Shown here one piece after another: positions 5,942 through 11,424 of a DNA stretch of 11,424 nt. The stretch is from Nitrososphaerales archaeon TH1920 (GTDB taxonomy: Archaea; Thermoproteota; Nitrososphaeria; Nitrososphaerales; Nitrososphaeraceae). Position numbers and translations under genes: made by a program. The stretch is from NCBI GenBank assembly GCA_014523495.1, contig JAATVM010000252.1:1-11424 (forward strand), written 5' to 3'. The notes under the pieces were generated by a model. It worked only from the letters and a program-made list of their open reading frames with translations, was not told where the DNA came from and did no database searches. How positions within the stretch are numbered: position 1 is the first letter of the stretch; each line of letters opens with the position of its first letter.

Positions 5942-6802
5942 ATGCAAAATCAAAGAAAACCGAAAGTAACAATTTCTGAAATCATGGATAAGAAAAAAAA
6001 TAACCAAAAAATAACAATGCTAACATCATATGATTATTCTATATCTCGTATTTGTAACGAAGCTGATTTGGATATAGTTTTGATAGGCGATAGTGCAGCA
6101 ACTGTCATGTTGGGTTGTGATTCCACAAGAGAAATAGGAATGGATGAAATGTTGACATTTTGCAAAGGGGTAGCAAATGGAATTACAAGACCATTGATAG
6201 TTGGTGATATGCCGTTTGGTTCATATCAAACAGGCAAGTCCGATTCAATTAGTAACGCTATTAAATTTTTAAGATGTGGCTGTGACGCAGTTAAATTAGA
6301 GGGTGGACGAGAAGTTGTTGATATAATCAAAAATTTGACAAGCTTTGGTATTCCTGTAATGGGTCACATAGGATTAAAGCCTCAAACTACTCCTCTGTAT
6401 CATGGATACAGCTCACAAGGGAAAACAGCTGAAGAAGCAGTTAAATTGCTAAGCGAAGCCAAAGCTGTAGAAGAGGCAGGAGTTTTTAGCATTGTTCTTG
6501 AAAAAGTTACCAGCGAAGTATCATCAGTCATAACTCAAGTTGTTAAAGTTCCAATAATTGGTATAGGGTGCGGTCCTCATGTAGATGGACAAGTATTGGT
6601 TATTCACGATATGCTAGGCTTGTACAAAGATATTGAACCGAAATTTGTCAAGCGGTATCTAAATTTATCGGGACAAATATTTGATGCAATAAAAGAATAT
6701 GAGAATGAAGTTAAAACCGGAAAGTTCCCACAAGAAGAACATACATATCATATGAGAGAAGAAGAATTTGCAAAACTAGAAAAGATGTTAAGAAGAGTTT
6801 AG
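5942..6802 (+). CDS. panB: 3-methyl-2-oxobutanoate hydroxymethyltransferase (ketopantoate synthase)
   Basis: This 286-residue TIM-barrel enzyme transfers a hydroxymethyl group from 5,10-methylene-tetrahydrofolate (or the archaeal pterin equivalent) to 2-oxoisovalerate, making ketopantoate. The metal and substrate residues of the family are visible: GDSAA with Asp50-Ser51, VGDMPFGSYQ with Asp89, AVKLEGG with Lys118 and Glu120, GHIGLKPQ with His142, and VLEKV with the catalytic-base-type Glu187. IGIGCGPHVDGQVLVIHDMLG (206-226) is the conserved C-terminal loop. The length is slightly above the roughly 265 residues of bacterial PanB, through a short N-terminal addition and a charged C-terminal tail. 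It starts one base after the ligase stop and ends two bases before coaBC, so it is an internal operon gene. No ketopantoate reductase accompanies it here. Confidence 0.96.
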   Translation: MQNQRKPKVTISEIMDKKKNNQKITMLTSYDYSISRICNEADLDIVLIGDSAATVMLGCDSTREIGMDEMLTFCKGVANGITRPLIVGDMPFGSYQTGKSDSISNAIKFLRCGCDAVKLEGGREVVDIIKNLTSFGIPVMGHIGLKPQTTPLYHGYSSQGKTAEEAVKLLSEAKAVEEAGVFSIVLEKVTSEVSSVITQVVKVPIIGIGCGPHVDGQVLVIHDMLGLYKDIEPKFVKRYLNLSGQIFDAIKEYENEVKTGKFPQEEHTYHMREEEFAKLEKMLRRV

Positions 6803-6804
6803 AC

Positions 6805-8100
6805 ATGAATACATCAACTGACAATTATAATAATGAAAAACATGCCTCAAAAGAAATTATAGGTTCAGAAAGCAATGTTCTGGAAGGAAAGAAAATTGTG
6901 TTATGCATAACTGCTAGTGTAGCTGCTTACAAAGCAATAGATCTTAGCAGAATGCTGATGCGCCATGGAGCAGAAGTGTATACAGTGATGTCAAAATCAA
7001 CCAACTCTAAGTTATTAACGGAAGAAATCATGAATTGGGCTACTGGAAACAAAACGGTAACGGAATTAACATCAGAATTGGAACACATTTCCCTCGCTAA
7101 TTATGGTAAATCCGATCTTGTTCTTGTATATCCATGCACCGCTAATACTTTGGGAAAATTTGTCAACGGAATAGAAGATAATCCAGTAACCACTGTATTG
7201 AGCGTAGCTTTTGGATCAAGAATACCCATCATAATTGCTCCAGCAATGCATGAAGCTATGTATGAAAATATCATTATAACGGAAAATATCAATAAATTAA
7301 AATCATTAGGAGTATCCATATTAGAACCATCAATTTCGGAAGATAAAGCTAAAGTAATTTCTGCAGAAAATGTTGTACAATTTGTAATTAATAAAATTGG
7401 AAATAATAAGGACAGAATGATTTCAGGGATGAACGTATTGGTAACAGCAGGTTCAACTGTTGAACATATTGATTCAATTAGAATTTTGACCAATTTAAGT
7501 TCTGGAAAAATGGGATTAAATATAGCACAACAATGCTTAGATGAAGGATTCGGAGTAACTTTAATTTATGGTTTTACATCCTTGAATATTCCAAATGATC
7601 CTAGAATGAATATTATAAGAGTCAAGACTACTGAAGAAATGTTTAAGGCTGTAAGGGAAACAATTTTGAGAGATAAACAACATGTTGTTTTTCATGTCGC
7701 TGCAGTTGCAGATTTTTCCGTATCATCTTCAAGCCAAAAAAGACCCAACAAAATAGATACTCGAAATGGAACTAAAACTATTAAACTTGTTCCAACAATC
7801 AAAATTGTCGATAAAATAAAAGAATTTGATAAGAAAATTTTTTTGGTCGCATTTAAAGCGGAATATCATATTTCAGAGAAATTGCTAATGAAGAAAGCCT
7901 TTGCTAAACTGAATGAGAGCAATGCTGATATAATTGTAGCCAATGATGTTTCAAGAAAAGGATGCGACTTTGGCTCTGATACAAATGAAGTCTACATAAT
8001 AGATAAAGAAAAGAAAGTAATCCATGTTCCGCTTAAATCAAAAAGGGAAATAGCAAGAAATTTAATAAAAATTGTTTGCAAAAAGTTAAAAATTGATTAA
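6805..8100 (+). CDS. coaBC: Bifunctional phosphopantothenoylcysteine synthetase/decarboxylase
   Basis: This is a 431-residue fusion. The N-terminal flavoprotein decarboxylase (CoaC, about residues 27-200) shows ITASVAAYKAIDLSRML, His94 in LEHISLAN (the catalytic-type histidine), PCTANTLGKFVNGIEDN in the place of the bacterial PASANT motif, and PAMHEAMYEN in the place of PxMNxxMW. The C-terminal CoaB synthetase (about 207-431) shows VTAGSTVEHID, ILTNLSSGKMG (Asn230 and the 232-237 loop), HVAAVADFS, the nucleotide-site lysine region KRPNKID and ANDVSRKGCDFGSDTNEV. CoaB joins 4'-phosphopantothenate to cysteine; CoaC decarboxylates the product to 4'-phosphopantetheine with FMN. The first 26 residues are polar and precede the fold, and may be a disordered extension. 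The bacterial cysteine-bearing flap is not visible; residues 174-184 read EPSISEDKAKV there, as I recall for archaeal forms. It is the last gene of the operon; a T6 run follows. Confidence 0.93.
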   Translation: MNTSTDNYNNEKHASKEIIGSESNVLEGKKIVLCITASVAAYKAIDLSRMLMRHGAEVYTVMSKSTNSKLLTEEIMNWATGNKTVTELTSELEHISLANYGKSDLVLVYPCTANTLGKFVNGIEDNPVTTVLSVAFGSRIPIIIAPAMHEAMYENIIITENINKLKSLGVSILEPSISEDKAKVISAENVVQFVINKIGNNKDRMISGMNVLVTAGSTVEHIDSIRILTNLSSGKMGLNIAQQCLDEGFGVTLIYGFTSLNIPNDPRMNIIRVKTTEEMFKAVRETILRDKQHVVFHVAAVADFSVSSSSQKRPNKIDTRNGTKTIKLVPTIKIVDKIKEFDKKIFLVAFKAEYHISEKLLMKKAFAKLNESNADIIVANDVSRKGCDFGSDTNEVYIIDKEKKVIHVPLKSKREIARNLIKIVCKKLKID

Positions 8101-8107
8101 TATGATA

Positions 8108-8113
8108 TTTTTT
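8108..8113 (+). terminator. Oligo-T terminator after the coenzyme A operon
   Basis: Six consecutive T residues lie 7-13 bases past the coaBC stop in the 16-base gap before the convergent peptidase stop. This fits a factor-light archaeal terminator. No hairpin is evident. Confidence 0.4.
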
Positions 8114-8116
8114 GAT

Positions 8117-9202
8117 TCACAATATTAGTAACTCTTTTGTAAATTTGGTTAGAGTTAAATCGTTGATGTTTGCACCTTTATCGTTAACCACAATAGTGTC
8201 CTCTATTCTGACACCAAATTTTGAGTTTATGTAAATACCAGGTTCGATAGTAACAACCATACCCCTTGATAATTTCTTTGACTCATTTTGACGTATCCAT
8301 GGTTGTTCATGAACCTCCAAGCCAACTCCATGTCCTGTAGAATGAATAAAATTATCTCCATATCCCCTATTTGATATCACATTACGACAAGCTTCATCTA
8401 CTTTTCCACATTCAATCCCTTCTTTTACATGTTCAAGTCCTTCATATTGGGATCTCTTGACGATGTCATACACCTCGCGCATCTCGGGATTTACTTTATT
8501 TAAGGCAAACGTACGAGTAGCATCAGAAATATACCCATTATATCTCAGAGTTAAATCCACCACGATGATATCTCCATCAACAAATTCTCTATTTGATGTT
8601 TCGGCATGAGGTAGCGCGCTATTTGATCCACTTCCAACAATAAATGGATTTAAAGTATAGGGGTAACATGTGGAAGTTGCTTCAAGGTTCATTGCTTCAT
8701 AGAGTAACTTTGACTGCAGTTGTTTTTCAGTAAGTCCTGCTTTTATCTCTTCGTTGCATATTTCGTAAAGTTTGTCTATTATGTGCGATGCCTCTTTGAT
8801 TTTTTCAATTTCATACTCATCTTTGATACTTCTTGAATCGTAATATGGCCCCGCATCTAAGACAAATTTACTGGTATCCGTATATGGTAAAATTGATCGA
8901 ATTGTTTCATAATCACTGCAATCAGAATAAAATTTGAATTTTGACAAGTAGGGTATTATTGACTTTATTAATCCTGCTCCACGTTCAGTAGAAATAATTT
9001 CAGAATGTTTAGATTCATTCAATGCCCTGGTACTTTCCAATTTAGGAACAAACAGTTTGGTATCGTCATGAGTGCACATAGCTATGCATTCACCCCAAAA
9101 ACCTGTCAAATAGAAAATATTTTCTGGTCTTAATACCATCAATGCATTAAATCCACTAGGAGATATGGAATCAAGAATTTTTTTCGCGCGTTCTTTAAAC
9201 AT
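8117..9202 (-). CDS. M24 family metallopeptidase, Xaa-Pro dipeptidase/aminopeptidase type
   Basis: The protein has about 361 residues from the ATG at 9200-9202. The N-terminal creatinase-like domain includes MVLRPENIFYLTGFWGE. The C-terminal pita-bread catalytic domain carries all five metal ligands. Counted from the upstream TTG, these are Asp229 (VDLTLRYNG), Asp240 (SDATRTF), His304 (HSTGHGVGLEVHE), Glu333 (TIEPGIY) and Glu347 (VRIEDT); subtract 13 for the ATG start. His212 in ALPHAE and His311 complete the active-site set. These enzymes cut an Xaa-Pro bond, acting in cytoplasmic peptide turnover. A longer reading from TTG at 9239-9241 adds 13 residues. I prefer the ATG because the box at 9254-9263 would start transcription near 9232, after the TTG, and because MFKERAKKILDSI suits a family N-terminus. 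Exact peptide specificity cannot be read. Confidence 0.9.
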   Translation of the reverse strand: MFKERAKKILDSISPSGFNALMVLRPENIFYLTGFWGECIAMCTHDDTKLFVPKLESTRALNESKHSEIISTERGAGLIKSIIPYLSKFKFYSDCSDYETIRSILPYTDTSKFVLDAGPYYDSRSIKDEYEIEKIKEASHIIDKLYEICNEEIKAGLTEKQLQSKLLYEAMNLEATSTCYPYTLNPFIVGSGSNSALPHAETSNREFVDGDIIVVDLTLRYNGYISDATRTFALNKVNPEMREVYDIVKRSQYEGLEHVKEGIECGKVDEACRNVISNRGYGDNFIHSTGHGVGLEVHEQPWIRQNESKKLSRGMVVTIEPGIYINSKFGVRIEDTIVVNDKGANINDLTLTKFTKELLIL

Positions 9203-9253
9203 AAGATGAAAGGAAATAAAATCATTTATGTCTCTTTCCAAATTTTTACGTAA

Positions 9254-9263
9254 TTATAAATAT
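9254..9263. promoter_or_regulatory. Shared AT-rich box between divergent peptidase and aminotransferase genes
   Basis: TTATAAATAT on the plus strand (ATATTTATAA on the minus strand) sits in the middle of the short divergent gap. On the plus side it predicts a start near 9285, five bases before the TTG at 9290. On the minus side it predicts a start near 9232, about 30 bases before the ATG at 9202. A second plus-strand box, TATAAT, lies at 9268-9273. Confidence 0.4.
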
Positions 9264-9289
9264 TGGCTATAATCTTTTCATGGATGTAA

Positions 9290-10429
9290 TTGGAATATCT
9301 TGTAATGCTTCCTGGGCCAACTAATGTTCCTAATAGAGTTATTAATGCAATGTTAACACCAATGATAAACCATAGGAGTGATGATTTTAGGAAATTATAC
9401 AAAGATATTGTAGCAAAGACACAAACAGTATTTGAAACCGCAAATGATATTGTAGTACTTACAACGTCAGGCACTGGCGCTGTCGAAGCTTCGGTTGTAA
9501 ATCTGATAAAAAAAGATGATGCCGTAATTATACCTGTTAATGGAGAGTTTAGTACTAGACTTGCAGATCTAATCGACAATTATGGTGGGAAAACTATTAG
9601 GATAAATTCACCATATGGTCAAAACCCTCCAATCGAAAAAATAGAAGAGGCTTTTGAAAATAACTCCAAAATTAAGGCACTATATGTTGTCTATAACGAG
9701 ACTTCAACAGGTACAACTTTGAGATATTTATCTAGATTAGGTGATATTTGTAAATCTCACGGAGCATACTTTGTTGTAGATGCAGTCTCAATTCTCGGTG
9801 GTGATGAATTACCCGTAGACAAGTGGAATGTAGATATATGCTTCACTGCAACTCAGAAAGCACTAGCCGCACCACCTGGTATAGCTCCAATTTCAATAAG
9901 TAAAGAAGTAAAAAAATACATGATTGAGAATCCTCCACCCAGTCAATATTTGAATTTAAAGAGATATTTCAAATATTACAGCGACAGTTTTGAAACCCCT
10001 TTCACACCTGCGGTAAGTCTTTTTTATGCATATCAAGAAGCCTTAAATATTATTATTCAAGAAGGAATGGAAAATAGAATTATACGGCATAGAAAATGTG
10101 CTAATGCATTTTATTCAGGGTTGGAAGCCTTAGGTTTTACGCCATTTGCGGACGCAAGTTCCAGAAGCAATGTAGTGATAGCAGTAAACTATCTTCCTGG
10201 CATTGATGACAAAAAATTTCGAGAATTGATTTCAACGAAATTCAAGGTTCTAATAGCAGGAGGATTTGGGGAACTTAAGGGAAAAGTTTTTAGAGTAGGA
10301 TGTATGGGTGAAGTAAGCAGTTACCATGTTATGAGAACTCTTTCTGCTATCTCATCGTCAATGTCTATTCTGGGTGTGCCCCCAATAAAGGATGGATTGT
10401 CTATTGCCAACGATATTCTGAATCAATAA
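9290..10429 (+). CDS. Class V PLP aminotransferase, alanine-glyoxylate/serine-pyruvate type
   Basis: This 379-residue fold-type I pyridoxal phosphate enzyme begins MEYLVMLPGPTNVPNRV, the classic 'LM.PGPT.vp..v' opening of this group. Other signatures are NHRSDDFRKLY (27-37), TTSGTGAVEA (58-67) for phosphate binding, NETSTGT (136-142), VVDAVSILGGDELPVD with Asp164 for the pyridine nitrogen, and TATQKALAAPPG with Lys190 as the Schiff-base lysine. The C-terminal domain contains VLIAGGFGELKGKVFRVGCMG. Family members interconvert glyoxylate and glycine with alanine or serine as donor; the true substrate cannot be told from sequence. The start is TTG at 9290; an in-frame ATG at 9305 (residue 6) is the alternative but would leave almost nothing before the PGPT motif. 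The gene is divergent from the peptidase gene and is followed 47 bases later by the FKBP gene. Confidence 0.9.
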   Translation: MEYLVMLPGPTNVPNRVINAMLTPMINHRSDDFRKLYKDIVAKTQTVFETANDIVVLTTSGTGAVEASVVNLIKKDDAVIIPVNGEFSTRLADLIDNYGGKTIRINSPYGQNPPIEKIEEAFENNSKIKALYVVYNETSTGTTLRYLSRLGDICKSHGAYFVVDAVSILGGDELPVDKWNVDICFTATQKALAAPPGIAPISISKEVKKYMIENPPPSQYLNLKRYFKYYSDSFETPFTPAVSLFYAYQEALNIIIQEGMENRIIRHRKCANAFYSGLEALGFTPFADASSRSNVVIAVNYLPGIDDKKFRELISTKFKVLIAGGFGELKGKVFRVGCMGEVSSYHVMRTLSAISSSMSILGVPPIKDGLSIANDILNQ

Positions 10430-10445
10430 CTCCATGTTGTTAAGC

Positions 10446-10453
10446 TTAATATT
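10446..10453 (+). promoter_or_regulatory. Putative TATA box of the FKBP gene
   Basis: TTAATATT is centred about 27 bases before the GTG at 10477. This is the spacing for a leaderless transcript, so it supports GTG as the start. Confidence 0.4.
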
Positions 10454-10476
10454 ATGGTAAATCGACAGCAAATTTC

Positions 10477-11250
10477 GTGACAATAGAGAAAGGATCACTC
10501 ATACTTATTGACTATACTGCTAAAGTGAAGGATTCAGATGAGATTTTTGAAACTACTGTTGAAGAAAATGCAAAAAAATCTAATCTATATGACCCAAGCA
10601 TAAAATATGAACCTAGATTAGTTTCGATAGGGGAAGGATGGGTATTAAAGGGACTTGATGAAATATTATCGGCTGCAAATCTTAGCGATAATTTGAATGT
10701 TGAAATCCCTCCTGACAAGGCATTTGGAATGAGAGACACTAACAAGGTTAGAATGATTCCACAAAGAAAATTTGGTGATAAAGCCGATGAAATAAAGGCA
10801 GGAGATGTAGTTGACATTGACGATAGACGTGGTTTAGTGAGGTTTATCGGTTCCGGACGCGTTCAGGTTGATTTTAATCATAGATTAGCAGGAAAGATGT
10901 TGAGTTACAACGTCAATATATTAAAGATATTAAAAACAGACGACGAGAAAGCATCTTCTCTGCTCAGAAGGAGGCTTCTTGTAGATAAGGATAAGATTTC
11001 AATAGAATTCAATAAATCTGAATTATCCATTACTTTGCCTGAAGAATCCTTTTTGATTGATGGACTCCAAGTTATAAAAAAGGCAATAACTGGCGATTTA
11101 TTTAAATTCATTACCTCTATAGAAAGTATAAAATTTTTAGAGATTTATAGTAAATCTAAATCAGAACCTAAAGTACAAAAAGACGAACCAAAAGTACAAA
11201 AAGACGAACCAAAAGTACAAAAAGACGAACCTAAAGTACAAAAGAAATAA
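10477..11250 (+). CDS. FKBP-type peptidyl-prolyl isomerase, SlyD-like, with repeat tail
   Basis: The protein has 257 residues and a GTG start at 10477-10479. Residues about 6-85 and 128-151 form a split FKBP domain: SLILIDYTAKVKDSDEIFETT, LVSIGEGWVLKGLDEIL, NVEIPPDKAFGMRD, and VDFNHRLAGKMLSYNVNIL. An inserted flap domain (about 88-127, including RMIPQRKFG and GDVVDIDDRRGLVRFIG) is the chaperone-like insert of SlyD and archaeal long FKBPs. These proteins catalyse cis-trans isomerisation of prolyl bonds and assist folding in the cytoplasm. No signal peptide is seen. A further domain of about 70 residues (155-227) follows, as in long archaeal FKBPs. The protein ends in four tandem seven-residue repeats, EPKVQKD, from residue 230. 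Bacterial SlyD has a His/Cys-rich metal-binding tail instead; here the tail has neither residue. Confidence 0.9.
   Translation: MTIEKGSLILIDYTAKVKDSDEIFETTVEENAKKSNLYDPSIKYEPRLVSIGEGWVLKGLDEILSAANLSDNLNVEIPPDKAFGMRDTNKVRMIPQRKFGDKADEIKAGDVVDIDDRRGLVRFIGSGRVQVDFNHRLAGKMLSYNVNILKILKTDDEKASSLLRRRLLVDKDKISIEFNKSELSITLPEESFLIDGLQVIKKAITGDLFKFITSIESIKFLEIYSKSKSEPKVQKDEPKVQKDEPKVQKDEPKVQKK
11164..11247 (+). repeat. Four tandem 21-base repeats coding EPKVQKD
   Basis: The 21-base unit is repeated four times in frame at 11164, 11185, 11206 and 11227. Units 2 and 3 are identical, unit 1 differs by one base (CCT for CCA), and unit 4 ends AAGAAA in place of the final AAAGAC, giving EPKVQKK before the stop. 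The near-identity at DNA level points to recent slippage or unequal exchange, so the copy number probably varies between strains. Confidence 0.95.
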
Positions 11251-11287
11251 GTTTTGACGAGTCGGTTTCTGCACGTATGCTAAGACA

Positions 11288-11306
11288 ATTTTTAATTTTG
11301 TTTTAT
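11288..11306 (+). terminator. T-rich terminator region after the FKBP gene
   Basis: Successive T-runs (TTTTT, TTTT, TTTT) occur 38-56 bases after the FKBP stop and before the convergent stop at 11317. This fits archaeal oligo-T termination. Confidence 0.35.
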
Positions 11307-11316
11307 TCAAATATCT

Positions 11317-11424
11317 TTAGATGACGCTAACTGACTTGGCCAATGATCTAGCTGAATCTTGATCGATCTTAATTTTATTGAGAATCGTATATCTTTCAGG
11401 CCTCAAGGATTGAGCAATTAATAA
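11317..11424 (-). CDS. egsA: sn-glycerol-1-phosphate dehydrogenase, C-terminal fragment cut by the window edge
   Basis: The minus strand is open from the right edge to TAA at 11317-11319, giving the last 35 residues of a protein. The fragment reads LLIAQSLRPERYTILNKI, then a charged stretch and the ending SLAKSVSVI. RPERYTIL followed by a short helix and a terminal '..LA....VI' closely resembles the C-terminus of archaeal glycerol-1-phosphate dehydrogenase (EgsA). That NADH/NADPH-dependent, zinc enzyme reduces dihydroxyacetone phosphate to make the sn-glycerol-1-phosphate backbone of archaeal membrane lipids. The match is by memory of the family motif and the catalytic part lies outside the window, so the name is probable and not certain. 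The gene is convergent with the FKBP gene, and the T-rich gap (11251-11316) separates them. Confidence 0.7.
   Translation of the reverse strand, partial: LLIAQSLRPERYTILNKIKIDQDSARSLAKSVSVI

Noticed and set aside
7101..7493. 130-residue minus-strand frame
   Set aside because: It lies wholly inside coaBC, which has intact motifs on both sides of this stretch.
9226..9579. 117-residue minus-strand frame
   Set aside because: It is opposite the conserved N-terminus of the aminotransferase and overlaps the peptidase start.
10512..11111. Two minus-strand frames opposite the FKBP gene
   Set aside because: The plus strand carries the FKBP and insert-domain motifs over the same region.
11164..11247. 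Tandem repeat as a CRISPR array
   Set aside because: The units are contiguous, with no spacers, and are in frame within a coding sequence.

Overview
The window looks like chromosomal DNA of an ammonia-oxidising archaeon (Nitrososphaerota/Thaumarchaeota). The base composition is AT-rich. Start codons are mostly preceded by TATA-like boxes at distances that fit leaderless or nearly leaderless mRNAs, and Shine-Dalgarno sequences are largely absent. The gene set is archaeal: pantoate kinase plus 4-phosphopantoate-beta-alanine ligase in place of bacterial PanC/CoaA, an AbrB-PhoU fusion protein, a stand-alone TRAM protein, CbtA/CbtB, and the 3' end of what appears to be sn-glycerol-1-phosphate dehydrogenase. 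A soil-type lineage is possible but is only inferred.

Layout from left to right. Positions 1-159 hold no gene I can support. On the minus strand follow a TRAM-domain protein (160-504) and a 53-residue zinc-ribbon protein (626-787) that is easy to miss because a longer shadow frame covers it. The cobalt-uptake pair cbtB-cbtA (2004 down to 1032) is transcribed away from a winged-helix regulator (2119-2766). A small unknown protein (2846-3166) converges on an AbrB-PhoU protein (4204 down to 3209). That gene is divergent from a tight four-gene coenzyme A operon (4278-8100): pantoate kinase, phosphopantoate-beta-alanine ligase, PanB and CoaBC. An M24 Xaa-Pro peptidase (minus) and a class V aminotransferase (plus) diverge from a shared AT-rich promoter around 9241-9290. 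An FKBP/SlyD-type prolyl isomerase with a repeated acidic/basic tail (10477-11250) converges on the truncated egsA-like gene at the right edge.

How the genes work together. PanB makes ketopantoate, pantoate kinase makes 4-phosphopantoate, the ligase joins beta-alanine, and CoaBC adds cysteine and decarboxylates to 4'-phosphopantetheine. The operon therefore encodes nearly all of the route from 2-oxoisovalerate; only ketopantoate reductase and the beta-alanine source lie elsewhere. CbtAB probably brings in cobalt for cobalamin, and the divergent winged-helix gene is the obvious candidate for a local regulator, although this is inference. I see no mobile element, CRISPR array, rRNA or tRNA. The window reads as ordinary core-genome sequence; its most useful surprises are the hidden zinc-ribbon gene, the egsA fragment and several start-codon corrections.
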